The notes: generated by a model from the letters alone, not told the origin. Counted from the stretch's first letter, positions 51,407 through 62,525 are shown. The stretch is 64,000 bases of DNA from SAR202 cluster bacterium (GCA_030752795.1 JASMDM010000065.1:41206-105205); one strand, 5' to 3'. A program made the numbers and translations.

Positions 51407-53161
51407 ATGCCGGGTCCATACCCTGTAAAATTCGAATATAACGTCGCGATAATGATGCGCGACGGGACGACCACCTACGCCGACGTCTTCCGGCCGGACG
51501 CTGCCGGCAAGGCTCCGGCTCTGCTCAGCCGCACCCCGTACGACAAGTCGGCGCCCGCCAACCGAACCGGTACGCTTGACGCTATTCGCGGCGCCATGAA
51601 CGGGTACGCGGTGGTAGTGCAAGACGTTCGCGGCCGGTACAGCTCTGACGGCGTGTTCTACACGTTCGTGAACGAGATCGACGACGGCTACGACTCGATT
51701 GAATGGGTCGCGAGCCAACCCTGGTGCGACGGCAACGTCGGGATGTTCGGCGTGTCGTACGTCGGTGCGACACAGTGGTTGACCGCCAAGTCCCAGGCGC
51801 CGTCGCTCAAAGCGATAGTGCCCGGTGTGACTGCATCTGACTACCACGAGGGGTGGGCCTGGCAGGGCGGTGCGTTCGAGCTCGGGTTCAATCTGTCCTG
51901 GGCGATGGGCGGCCTGACCGCCGCGAATTGGACCAACATTTCGAGACGGCTGCACTTGCACGACGACGACTTGGAGCGGCTCATCGTCGCCAAAGACAAC
52001 CTAACTGACTCATATCGCCACCTTCCGATGGCCGACATGCCGCACCTCCAAGGAGAACTCGCTCCGTACTACTACGACTGGCTTGCCCATCCCGAGTACG
52101 ACGACTACTGGAAGAGCCTCAGCATCGAGGAGTCTCACTCCGACATCACTGTGCCCGCGTTCAACTTCGGCGGCTGGCACGACATCTTCCTCGGCGGCAC
52201 GATCCGCAACTTCACCCGGATGCGCGAGCAGGGCGCCACGAACGCGGCGCGCGACGGCCAGCGATTGCTAATCGGCCCGTGGGTCCACGGCGGCTCGCCG
52301 ACCAACGTCGCGGGGTCCTACAATTTCGGCACGCGAGCTGCGGCGGCGAGCATCGATCTTCAAGGCCAGATGCTCAGGTTCTACGATCACTGGCTCAAAG
52401 GCGAGGACAACGGCGTGCCCGACGATGCGCCGGTCCGAATCTTCGTCATGGGCGAAAACGTCTGGCGCTCCGAGAACGAGTGGCCCCTGTCGCGCGCGAA
52501 TATCGTGAACTTCTACCTGCACAGCTCCGGCGACGCAAACTCGCTGAGAGGCAACGGCAGGTTGTCCCAAGAGACGCCGAACGGCGAAGAAGAGCCGGAC
52601 GTCTACGTCTACAACCCGCTGAACCCGGTCCCGACATCGGGGGGCGGGCTGTGCTGCGACGTCGGATTCATGGCAGCCGGCGTCTACGACCAACGCCCGA
52701 TCGAAGCCCGAGACGATGTCCTCGTCTACAGCACGCCGCCGTTGGAACACGATGTCGAAGTGACCGGGCCGATCAGCGTGACGCTGTTCGCTTCGAGCTC
52801 AGCGTTCGACACCGACTTCACGGCCAAGTTGGTCGACGTCGAACCGAACGGATACGCGCGGAACCTGACTGACGGGATCATTCGAGGGCGTTATCGCTTC
52901 AATCGCCAACCGGCCAGCTTGCTGCAGCCTGGTTCAGTGTACGAATTCACGATCGACCTCTGGGCCACGAGTAACCTCTTCAAGCAAGGGCACTGCATCC
53001 GGCTGGACATCTCGAGCAGCAACTACCCGCGCTTCGACCGAAACACCAATACCGGCGAGGCGATCGGCTCAGATGCAGAGCACGTTTCCGCGCTGCAACA
53101 CGTCTTCCACACCGGCGAGTACCCGTCGCACGTCAAGTTGCCGCTGATCCCGCGCGATTAG
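51407..53161 (+). CDS. CocE/NonD-family hydrolase (S15-type alpha/beta hydrolase)
   Basis: This protein of 584 residues belongs to the X-Pro dipeptidyl-peptidase/cocaine-esterase family. The nucleophile is Ser117 in 'GMFGVSYVGATQW'; 'YDSIEWVASQPWCDGNVG' precedes it as in CocE; the catalytic His is in 'IGPWVHGGSPT', and the acid probably in 'DHWLKGEDNGVPDDAP' or nearby. The C-terminal jelly-roll domain starts near 'PISVTLFASSSAFDTDFTAK' and includes 'LRLDISSSNYPRFDRN'-type sequence. It hydrolyses an ester or amide. ATG 51407 has GGGAGG six bases upstream. Confidence 0.92.
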   Translation: MPGPYPVKFEYNVAIMMRDGTTTYADVFRPDAAGKAPALLSRTPYDKSAPANRTGTLDAIRGAMNGYAVVVQDVRGRYSSDGVFYTFVNEIDDGYDSIEWVASQPWCDGNVGMFGVSYVGATQWLTAKSQAPSLKAIVPGVTASDYHEGWAWQGGAFELGFNLSWAMGGLTAANWTNISRRLHLHDDDLERLIVAKDNLTDSYRHLPMADMPHLQGELAPYYYDWLAHPEYDDYWKSLSIEESHSDITVPAFNFGGWHDIFLGGTIRNFTRMREQGATNAARDGQRLLIGPWVHGGSPTNVAGSYNFGTRAAAASIDLQGQMLRFYDHWLKGEDNGVPDDAPVRIFVMGENVWRSENEWPLSRANIVNFYLHSSGDANSLRGNGRLSQETPNGEEEPDVYVYNPLNPVPTSGGGLCCDVGFMAAGVYDQRPIEARDDVLVYSTPPLEHDVEVTGPISVTLFASSSAFDTDFTAKLVDVEPNGYARNLTDGIIRGRYRFNRQPASLLQPGSVYEFTIDLWATSNLFKQGHCIRLDISSSNYPRFDRNTNTGEAIGSDAEHVSALQHVFHTGEYPSHVKLPLIPRD

Positions 53162-53169
53162 TCGAACCG

Positions 53170-53400
53170 GCTCCTTGCTCGATCAGGCGACGCAGCGGAC
53201 GGGATTGTCGCCGTTGAACGTCGTACGCGGGCTTCCGTGAAGCAAGTATCGATGACGGTCACCGCGTCGCGACCGACCACGAATCCGTAATTGTTCAGCC
53301 CCCAGCTCCCGCCGAGTTACAGGTACGCCCAGATTCCGGAGCCGACTTCATCGAGGGTCGGCGGCGGAATCTCGTCCGAGAATGGGATTTGTGGCGCGTC
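53170..53400 (-). pseudogene. remnant of an MBL-fold hydrolase N terminus
   Basis: Read on the minus strand from 53400, the frame gives 'IPPPTLDEVGSGIWAYL', a TAA stop, and then 'LGGSWGLNNYGFVVGRD' and 'AVTVIDTCFTEARVRR' without any frame change. This is the typical N-terminal strand pattern of metallo-beta-lactamase-fold enzymes just before the first metal motif. After that the similarity ends, and the metal-binding HxHxDH part is missing, since the CocE-like gene ends there. It is a truncated, stop-containing relic. Confidence 0.6.
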
Positions 53401-53508
53401 ATATCATCCTAACGAGGCGGATCCGATCAATTGTGGACATATTTAATGACGCTGACGCTCTCTTGGCGTTGGGCGTTGGACTCACCAGAGTGCACGGGGT
53501 CGTACGAG

Positions 53509-55112
53509 TCAATGAGGTTCCTTCACCGGCAAGGTTCCTGTCGCAACCAACTTGCCCAACCAGTTCTTGGCCACCGCCATTTGAATTGATGGAGACGCTC
53601 CGTAAGCAAGCAGCCTGTTGGGCGCGTGCGACATCTCATGCAGGATGTACGGCGTACCAAAGCAGGTGTAAGTCACTCTGTCACGGTGTTGATGAACAAT
53701 CCTCCAAAGAGACTGGCTGAACCTTGCGCCAACCTGCCTAAAACTACCGCTCATGGGTATGTGGCAAATATTCACAAACACGGCATCATAATTCGGCAGT
53801 CGTTCTATGAGCTCAGTGTCGGTCGGGTACTGCAGTTGTTCGACGGTGCACCCTTCCGACCGCAAAGCGCCCGCCAGGATGTCCAGATTCGAATTTGTGA
53901 ACATAGCGTCCACAAACATATTGACGAAAAGAACTCTCTCCTGACCTTCGAGGTTGGCGCTGGAAGCATCTTCGGTGCGCGCGTAATGCTTTTTTCAGCG
54001 ACCGCGTTAACTATCTGCTCCGATTGCTCTGATGAATATTCCTTCTCGCCAGACAAAAAAACGTCCTTGTGTAGATGCAGGCGCGATTTCATTTCCAATA
54101 TCCGTCTGACAGAATCTCGTATCCCATCTTCGGTCAACATTCCGTCACGGACAGCACCCTCGATGAGGCCGAAGTCGGATATCGTTTCCGGCAACAAGCA
54201 GATATCTGCGCCTGCTCGAATGTTCTCGGCGGGCCTAACGCGACTCGTGATGCCGATCATCGGACTGGCATCGGAAATGATGACCCCCTGGAATCCCAAC
54301 TCTTCTCTCAACAGCTCTGTCTGAAGCTTATTGCTGAGAGTCCCAGGCAAAGCCAGCTCAGTGTCTCCTCGACGCCGCTCGTATGCCGGGAAAGCAATAT
54401 GTCCGACCATTACGGCGTTCACGCCCGCATCGATTACGGACCGCCAGATCTTCCCGTAAGACATCCACCAATCGTCGACCGAAAGATGATTGGAAGTAGT
54501 GAGCAGATGCTGATCCCTCTCATCGGTCCCGTCACCGGGGAAGTGCTTGGCAGTCGCTGCCATCAAACCACCGTGTTGAAAGCCACGAATGAACTCAATC
54601 GACTGTTGCAAGACCTTCTCTGTGTCATCACCCAGGGATCGCACATTGGTGACCGGATTTTTGAAATTGAGATCAAGGTCAATTACGGGTGTGAAGGTCC
54701 AATGGAATCCGTACGCCAGCCTCTGTTCCGCGATGAGGCGGCACGTCTCGTAGGTCAGGTTCGGGTCGTTGGCGGCTCCGAAACCCATCATTGGCGGCGC
54801 CATGCCCGCATAATCCAGAACTTCGGGCTCCTGACCATCTCCGCGACCGCCAATTGCACGCGTCGTAGTGCCGGGTTCAATGTTGGCTGCGATAATGATC
54901 GGCACGCTCGATTCAGCTTGGATTTTCTCGAGCATGATCTTCGTTTCCGGCGAAGGCGGCATTCTAACGCAGATGCCGCCCAGCGGAATGTCATCGAGGA
55001 GACGAAGCCAGTCTTCCGTCGAAGCCTTCATTACAGCCGGGAAATCGGTCTGCAACTTTTGGAGAGGGTGATGCGGCATCAGCATCTGGCCAATGCATTC
55101 CCGTAGACTCAT
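53509..55112 (-). pseudogene. GH3 (beta-N-acetylhexosaminidase-like) gene with GA-tract frameshift
   Basis: The first frame (from 55112) encodes a GH3 barrel: 'TFTPVIDLDLNFKNPVTNVR', 'TAKHFPGDGTDERDQH' (about 187-202) and the nucleophile Asp281 in 'GVIISDASPMIGITS'. It runs into unrelated sequence after 'APTSKVRRE'. A second frame ending at 53509 continues with 'VLFVNMFVDAMFTNSNLDIL' and 'NYDAVFVNICHIPMSG', a sensible C-terminal domain. The switch point is a CTCTCTC run (53934-53940, GAGAGAG on the coding strand); removing two bases joins the frames as 'KVRRVLFVNMFVDAM'. The intact enzyme would have about 530 residues. The gene is visibly lower in GC than its neighbours. A start without SD and possible operators upstream are further oddities. 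Confidence 0.8.
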
Positions 55113-55454
55113 CGAGTCAAGAGTCTTGTCAACTCATGATTTCTGATCGATGCTCAATTCTTGAATCATTGTTGACTCTCCATATTCGTTTCGTCACCAA
55201 ATCAGATGTGATCTCACGACGATTCCACCATGCACGCTGGCTGATCCTACGGGACTACCGGTCTGGGTGACAGACAGCAAAAAAGGAAGCATATCGTTCT
55301 GAGTAGAGAACTCGCTTGATCCGTTCCCCTCCGCCCGGCGCAGCTATTCCGGAAATCCAAATCGGGGCTCCCGTGCGCTATCGTTGGAGTCCAAATGTTG
55401 GCGCGCACCGCCATGCGCTAGACAGCGTGGCTCGCGAATGAACGCCGCGCGATG
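55113..55454 (-). other. AT-rich upstream region of the GH3 gene with inverted repeats
   Basis: About 340 bases, AT-richer than average. GAGTCAA (55114-55120) and TTGACTC (55172-55178) form an inverted pair 65 bases across, and CAAGA/TCTTG (55118-55128) a short palindrome directly before the GH3 start. These could be regulator sites for the GH3 gene. No ORF is convincing. Confidence 0.4.
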
Positions 55455-57209
<1,755 letters not shown>

Positions 57210-57598
57210 AGTCTTCCTCCGGCATGTTTCATGTTGCGGTGTACTGGGGCGTTCGCTCCGTATCCTTTCGAGAGGCGTACCGCGTCGTCAGGCAGTCGTG
57301 TTCCAGGTCCGGCGATTGCGGTTCGACACCGACATCGCGTAAGGGTGTTTGAGAGGGGCGTGATCTCCCGCCGCTTCCTTCGCCAACCACTCTGGGAAAT
57401 TGGAGATATTATACACAAACAGTTCCATGTCGATGAGTGGGTTGCCACTGTCGATTATGTGAGATTTCGGTGAAGTGCGAAGCCGCGATTTGCATGGATT
57501 TGAGCGCCGACGGTGTGGCTTCTCTTTCTAGTTCCTTGACCCCTCAACCGACCCGTCAATATAATGGCGCAACCCAACCCTGCCCGAGGAGCGACCAC
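57210..57598 (+). other. divergent promoter region
   Basis: About 390 bases between acsA (minus) and the crotonase (plus). On the minus strand a perfect TATAAT (57413-57408) stands about 200 bases before acsA with a poor -35. The plus-strand promoter is listed separately. No gene is seen. Confidence 0.45.
57536..57565 (+). promoter_or_regulatory. sigma70-type promoter for the crotonase-CaiB operon
   Basis: TTGACC (57536-57541) and a perfect TATAAT (57560-57565) are separated by 18 bases, 33 bases before the GTG start. This is the strongest promoter match in the window. Confidence 0.78.
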
Positions 57599-58369
57599 GT
57601 GACGTACGAGATGCTGATTGTCGAAAGAGACGAATCCGTGGGCATCATCAAACTCAACCGGCCCGATGTGTTGAATGCCCTGAGCCGCCAGGTGTACAAC
57701 GAGATCGACCTGGCGGTCACCGAGCTCGAAGACGACGATGATGTTCGCGCGATCATTTTCACCGGATCTGGCGATCGAGCGTTTTCCGCGGGCGCCGACA
57801 TCCACGAGATGGCTCGGATAGCCGAAGACCCGAATCCTCCGCCTCTGGACCCGGACAGGCCGGAGATGACCTGGCACATCGCGGCGTGCACCAAGCCGAC
57901 CATCGGCGCGATGAACGGACTTGCTTACGGCGGCGGAGCCGTGCTCGCTTCGAGCTTTGATATTCGTGTCGGCTGCGAGCGCTCCCGTTTTCGATTCCTG
58001 GCAGCCCAATACGGACGAGTGAACTCGACCTGGAGCCTGCCGATGCAGGTGGGATGGCCGATCGCCAAAGACCTGCTGCTAACTGCGAGAGTAGTCGGCG
58101 CGGAAGAATCGTACCGCATAGGGTTGCTCAACTATTTGGTCCCCGTGGATCAATTGATGGAAAAGGCGATGGAAGTGGCGAAGCAGGTGGCGGCCAACGA
58201 TCCTCGGATGGTGCAGGGGATCAAGGACTTGATGATAGAAGACGTCGGCATGGCGTGGCGTGAAATGTACGACAGCGAGCTGGAAGCGCAAGCAGGCAAG
58301 CTCGCTCCCACTCCTGTGTTGGAGGGGTTCAAACCATTCCTCGATAGAAAGGGGCGCAAACAGGCATGA
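57599..58369 (+). CDS. crotonase-fold protein lacking both hydratase glutamates
   Basis: This protein of 256 residues has the crotonase fold: 'RPDVLNALSRQVYNEIDLAV', oxyanion motif 'AFSAGADIHEMARIAE', and 'KPTIGAMNGLAYGGGAVLAS'. The two glutamates of enoyl-CoA hydratase are both absent: GGGAVLA replaces GGGCELA, and 'FRFLAAQYGRVNSTWSLP' stands where FGQPE...GT is expected. It therefore probably catalyses another crotonase reaction (isomerisation, decarboxylation, hydrolysis, or C-C bond cleavage). GTG 57599 has GAGGAG seven bases upstream. Its stop overlaps the start of a CaiB-type CoA transferase (ATGA), indicating one pathway. Confidence 0.87.
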   Translation: MTYEMLIVERDESVGIIKLNRPDVLNALSRQVYNEIDLAVTELEDDDDVRAIIFTGSGDRAFSAGADIHEMARIAEDPNPPPLDPDRPEMTWHIAACTKPTIGAMNGLAYGGGAVLASSFDIRVGCERSRFRFLAAQYGRVNSTWSLPMQVGWPIAKDLLLTARVVGAEESYRIGLLNYLVPVDQLMEKAMEVAKQVAANDPRMVQGIKDLMIEDVGMAWREMYDSELEAQAGKLAPTPVLEGFKPFLDRKGRKQA

Positions 58370-59580
58370 CAGAACAGAACACACCATTGGCAGGATTGAG
58401 GTTCCTAGACCTCGGCAGGTATCAGGCCGGACCCCGGTGCGCCCTGATGTTCGCGAGGATGGGCGCTGAGGTCATCAAGATCGAAACCCCGGCGGGCGAC
58501 GAGAGCCGCCGAAACGGTCCAACCGTTCGAGGTCAGAGCGCTTATTGGGTGCAATACAACAGCGGCAAGAAGAGCCTGTCCATCAATCTCAGGACGGATG
58601 AAGGCAAAGAGGTTTTGCGTGACCTTGTTAAAGTGTCCGATTTTTTCCTTCAGAATTTTCGCCCGGGAACGATCGAAGTCATGGGCTTCGGCTACGAGGA
58701 ACTCAAGAAGCTGAACCCGAAAATCATCATGATCAACGTTTCCGCTTACGGCCAATACGGCCCGTACAAGGACCGCGTGGGGTTCGATCCGATCGGGCAA
58801 GCCATGGGCGGCCTGATGTCGCTGACCGGTTTCCCGGACGACCCGCCCATCCGGACATACTTCCCGCTGATCGATCGAATCACGTCGCTCCACGCCACGA
58901 TCGGAGCGCTCGCTGCGTTGCGAGAGCGTGAGATCTCAAGCATGGGGCAGGCCATTGACGTGTGCCTCGCCGACACCGGCTTTACGACCAACGAGATTCC
59001 AATCTCCGCGTACCTGGGCTCCGGGTACGAGCAGCCACGTGAGGGCAACGGCAAGGGCCTCGGCGGAACATACCAGACCAAGGATGGCTGGATCATCATC
59101 GCCGCCAACAACGACGCGATGTGGGGCCGGATCTGCGAGGCAATGGACAAAGGCGAGTGGCAAGACGACCCTCGATTCAAAACCCGAGCGGATCGGCTCG
59201 AGAATAACGACGCGATCGAATCCGAACTCAGCGAGTGGTTCTCGATTCGCACGACGAAAGACGCCTCCGACCAGCTCTCGAGCTTCAGCGTGCCCTGTTC
59301 GCCAGTGAACACCGTCGCGCAGGCGGCCGTGGAGCCGCATCTGACCGAGCGCGAGATCATGATGGAAGTTCCGGACCCGATCGCCGGCAAGATGTGGGTC
59401 GCCGGCAAGATGATCAAGTTCGACCGCACGCCTATGGTCGTCGGTCCGACACCGGTAATCGGCGAGCACACGAACGAAGTGCTGTCCGACATCCTCGGCT
59501 ACGACGACGACAAGGTCCGCGCTTTGCATGATTCCGAGGTGGTCCGAAGCACCGACGCGAGCGACGCTGCAGCCGATTAA
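58366..59580 (+). CDS. CaiB/BaiF-type (class III) CoA transferase
   Basis: This 404-residue family III CoA transferase moves CoA between carboxylic acids. N-terminal motif 'LAGLRFLDLGRYQAGPRCAL', then 'RMGAEVIKIETPAGDESRRN', 'NSGKKSLSINLRTDEGKEV' and 'GFDPIGQAMGGLMSLTGFP'. The catalytic Asp is probably Asp170 ('PLIDRITSLHATIG'), the place of Asp169 in formyl-CoA transferase. Linked by a four-base overlap to a crotonase without hydratase glutamates; together they may activate and process an organic acid such as a carnitine-, bile-acid- or aromatic-type substrate. Confidence 0.92.
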   Translation: MTEQNTPLAGLRFLDLGRYQAGPRCALMFARMGAEVIKIETPAGDESRRNGPTVRGQSAYWVQYNSGKKSLSINLRTDEGKEVLRDLVKVSDFFLQNFRPGTIEVMGFGYEELKKLNPKIIMINVSAYGQYGPYKDRVGFDPIGQAMGGLMSLTGFPDDPPIRTYFPLIDRITSLHATIGALAALREREISSMGQAIDVCLADTGFTTNEIPISAYLGSGYEQPREGNGKGLGGTYQTKDGWIIIAANNDAMWGRICEAMDKGEWQDDPRFKTRADRLENNDAIESELSEWFSIRTTKDASDQLSSFSVPCSPVNTVAQAAVEPHLTEREIMMEVPDPIAGKMWVAGKMIKFDRTPMVVGPTPVIGEHTNEVLSDILGYDDDKVRALHDSEVVRSTDASDAAAD

Positions 59581-59726
59581 GTCGAGCGGGGGGATTCGAC
59601 CTGAAGGTCGAGATCACCTTTGATTCGGTGGTGCTCTGGCCCTCCCGGGCCAAGCCGTTCTGCGCATCAGCCGCGAGCCGACCAAAACGACTGCGAGGAA
59701 TGCGAAATCCTCGCTGAGGAGCATCG

Positions 59727-60483
59727 ATGGGCGAAGCGGGGAGCCTCGCGGGCAGAGTCGCGCTGGTAACCGGCTCCGGCCGGAACATCGGCCGCGCGAC
59801 GATACTCGAGATCGCGCGCATGGGCGCCGACGTAGTCGTCAACTCGCGCTCCAACCGCGACGAGGCCGAATCCGTCGCCGACGAAGCCCGTGCATTGGGC
59901 GCCAGGGCGATGGTCGTCGTCGGTGTCGGAGACATAGCCCAAGTTGACGCAATGGTCGAAGTGGCGATCGCGGAGTTCGGGCGCGTCGACATACTGGTCA
60001 ACAACGCTGGATTGCACAAAGCCAAGCCTTTCGTCGATATGACCGTCGAGGACTGGCGCGAAGTCAACGGCGTCACATGGACGGGCCGTTCTACGACTGC
60101 AAGGCAGTCGTCCCCGGAATGATCGAGCGCGGATATGGGGCCGGATCGTCAACGTGTCCGGCCTGAACGCGTTCAAAGGCCATGCCGGCTGGTCGCACGT
60201 CTCCGCGTCGAAGATGGGCGCTATTGGCATGACCCGAGTGCTCGCCGCCGAGCTCGCCCCGCACGGCATCATGGTCAACCATATCGTCCCTGGCGCGTTT
60301 GACACGTCGCAGACAGGTTCGCAGTCAGACCCTCCGACCGGCCAGTGGGCGGCTGGAATACCGGTCGGAAGACTCGGCGATCCAGCCGAAATCGCCAGAG
60401 TTTGCGCGTTCCTCTGCTCGGACGCCGCCAGCTTCCTAACCGGCCAAACAATCCACGTAAACGGCGGAGCGCTGGCGCCATGA
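59727..60483 (+). pseudogene. SDR oxidoreductase gene broken by two single-base deletions
   Basis: The first frame has a normal SDR start ('GRVALVTGSGRNIGRATILE', 'DILVNNAGLHKAKPF') and fails after 'DWREVNGV'. The expected continuation 'MDGPFYDCKAVVPGMIERGY' is in a second frame between about 60076 and 60136, and the catalytic part 'IVNVSGLNAFKGHAGWSHVS' through 'GQTIHVNGGALAP' is in a third. One missing base near 60074 and one near 60136 explain both shifts. The SDR tetrad Tyr is also altered (WSHVSASK in place of YxxSK). ATG 59727 has GAGGAGC upstream. Either a decaying gene or local sequence error. Confidence 0.8.
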
Positions 60484-60520
60484 CGTCTGGATGGGGCCAC
60501 GCCCGACCGGCAGCATGGAC

Positions 60521-60671
60521 GGTATTCCGTAGGGGAGGGTTTCAAACCCTCCCGAGGGGTGCCCCTAAATACTCGCGGATATTGGCTGTACCATCCGCGA
60601 TGAAAACTCATCATCCCCGTAAACGCGCAACATGGCTTCATGGGCGGGTTTGAAACCCGCCCCTATGGTAT
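60521..60671. repeat. MITE-like palindromic element
   Basis: Two near-perfect palindromes face each other: arms GGGAGGGTTT/AAACCCTCCC around one base at 60533-60553, and GGGCGGGTTT/AAACCCGCCC around one base at 60642-60662. With their outer flanks (TAGGGG left, CCCCTA right) they make terminal inverted repeats of about 25 bases with few mismatches. Between them are AGGGG/CCCCT (60555-60566) and TCGCGGAT/ATCCGCGA (60573-60580, 60593-60600) hairpins. GGTAT occurs at 60521-60525 and 60667-60671 and could be a target duplication. No ORF lies inside. Confidence 0.65.
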
Positions 60672-60755
60672 GGTGTACCGCGCCATACGCGGTCATCGCA
60701 AATTCACCGAATCTGGGGTACAGGCTTCGACACAACCGACGGGAGGAGACAACAA

Positions 60756-62504
60756 ATGCCGATCGGACTGACTTCATACAGACCACCCGTCATGGGTGTC
60801 ACCCACATGGTGTCGGCAGGCCATTACCTGGCCGCGTCGGCTGGCTACCGAATCCTCGAGCAGGGCGGAAACGCCATTGACGCCGGGGTCGCCTCCGGAA
60901 TCGCGATCAACGTGACGTTGCCCCACGCGACCAACTTCGGCGGCGTGGCACCGATCATCCTCTACCTCGCCGAAGAAGACCGCGTCGTCACCATCAGCGG
61001 ACTAGGACGGTGGCCGCAAGCCGTGTCCATCGAGTACATGCAGAAGCACGCCGGAGGCCAGATCCCTCGCGGGATGCTGCGGTGTATCACGCCGTCGGCG
61101 CCCGACGCCTGGCTCACGGCGCTCGAACGGTACGGAACGATGACGTTCGAGGATGTCGTCACGCCGGCGTTGGAGCTTGCGCGTGACGGCTACCCGCTGT
61201 CGGCCCCTGCCGCCAACTCGTTGGCGGCATCGTTCAAGGTCCCGGACAACCACGACGATCTTTGGGAGTCGACCCGAGCGGTGTTCATGCCCAGTGGCCG
61301 AGCGCCGAAGATCGGCGAACCACTCGTTCAGAAGGAACTCGCGAACACGTTCGAGCGCCTGATCGAGGTCGAACGCGCCAATGCGTTTAAGGGCCGGGCT
61401 GATGCGATCAGATCGGCGCGCGACTACTTCTACAAAGGAGACATCGCGGACGAGCTCGTAGAGTTCAGCGACCGCGCGGGCGGACTTCTGACGAAAGAAG
61501 ACCTCCGCGACTTCTCCGTCCAGATCGAAGAGCCGGTTGTCGGCGGATTCCGCGAGTTCGAAGTGCTCACCTGCGGTCCATGGTGCCAGGGGCCGGTGGT
61601 CGCCCAGACGTTGCAGATGCTCGAAGACGACGACCTCGGCGCGATGGGTCACAACAGCACCGACTACGTCCACCTCGTGTCGCAGGCGCTGAACCTGTCG
61701 TTCGCCGACAGGCATCACTACTACGGCGACCCTGACCTGGTCGACGTGCCGATCGATGGAATGATGGCCAAGGGCTACACGTCCGCTCGCCGAAGCATGA
61801 TCGACATGGACAGGGCGTTCCAGGAGATGCCGCCTCCGGGCGAGCCGTGGGCTTACCAGAGCGGTTCGAATCCCAGACGCGCAAGCTCCCCGTCGACGGC
61901 GAAACCGGGCGGATTGGAACAAGACACGTCCTACGCATGCGTAGTCGATCGCTGGGGCAACGCGTTCTCGGCGACTCCTAGCGACGGGCTCTTCGGCGCT
62001 CCGATCGTACCGGGACTCGGACTGATGATCTCGTCGCGAGGCACCCAGAGCTGGCTCGACCACGACCACGCGTCCAGCCTACAACCAGGAAAGCGGCCGC
62101 GGCTCACACCTAACCCCGCGATGGCGTTCAAAAACGGAAAGCTGTTCATGCCCTTCGGCACGCCGGGCGGCGATGCCCAAGGCCCAGCGATGGTCCAGAC
62201 GTTCCTCAACATCATCGAATTCGGCATGGACCCGCAGGCGGCGATTGAAGCCCCGCGATTCGTGCCCTGGAACTACCCGAACTCGTTCTGGCCGCACACG
62301 TACCTGCCGGGGCGGATTCACGTCGAAGGCCGCTACTCGCGCGAGGTCAACGGCGAGCTCGAGAGCCGCGGCCACGACCTCCGAGCCGTCAACGACTGGG
62401 CGCCCGCGATGGGCTCGGTGTCGGCAATCGTCGTCGACCAAGAATCCGGCGTCCTGAAGGGCGGCGCAGACCCCCGACGAGACACGTACGCAATCGGACG
62501 TTGA
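60756..62504 (+). CDS. ggt: gamma-glutamyltransferase-family Ntn hydrolase
   Basis: This 582-residue protein belongs to the GGT family, made as a proenzyme that cleaves itself. The N-terminal region has 'VSAGHYLAASAGYRILEQGG' and 'NAIDAGVASGIAINVTLPHA'. The self-processing nucleophile is probably Thr391 in 'LEQDTSYACVVDRWGNAFSA'. The small-subunit motif 'PRLTPNPAMAFKNGKLFMPF' and 'GTPGGDAQGPAMVQTFLNII' follow. There is no signal peptide, so a cytoplasmic amidase/acylase role is possible. ATG 60756 has GGGAGGAG upstream. It acts on gamma-glutamyl or acyl-amide substrates; glutathione use is not implied. Confidence 0.9.
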   Translation: MPIGLTSYRPPVMGVTHMVSAGHYLAASAGYRILEQGGNAIDAGVASGIAINVTLPHATNFGGVAPIILYLAEEDRVVTISGLGRWPQAVSIEYMQKHAGGQIPRGMLRCITPSAPDAWLTALERYGTMTFEDVVTPALELARDGYPLSAPAANSLAASFKVPDNHDDLWESTRAVFMPSGRAPKIGEPLVQKELANTFERLIEVERANAFKGRADAIRSARDYFYKGDIADELVEFSDRAGGLLTKEDLRDFSVQIEEPVVGGFREFEVLTCGPWCQGPVVAQTLQMLEDDDLGAMGHNSTDYVHLVSQALNLSFADRHHYYGDPDLVDVPIDGMMAKGYTSARRSMIDMDRAFQEMPPPGEPWAYQSGSNPRRASSPSTAKPGGLEQDTSYACVVDRWGNAFSATPSDGLFGAPIVPGLGLMISSRGTQSWLDHDHASSLQPGKRPRLTPNPAMAFKNGKLFMPFGTPGGDAQGPAMVQTFLNIIEFGMDPQAAIEAPRFVPWNYPNSFWPHTYLPGRIHVEGRYSREVNGELESRGHDLRAVNDWAPAMGSVSAIVVDQESGVLKGGADPRRDTYAIGR

Positions 62505-62516
62505 TCGATGGGCGCT

Positions 62517-62525
62517 TGGTATAAT
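62517..62525 (+). promoter_or_regulatory. extended -10 promoter for moaD-moaE
   Basis: TGG followed by TATAAT forms an extended -10 just after the ggt stop codon. The transcript would carry a leader of about 150 bases with the hairpins listed next. Confidence 0.55.

Noticed and set aside
53382..53720. 112-codon plus-strand frame
   Set aside because: It is antisense to the frameshifted C-terminal part of the GH3 gene and has no motif.
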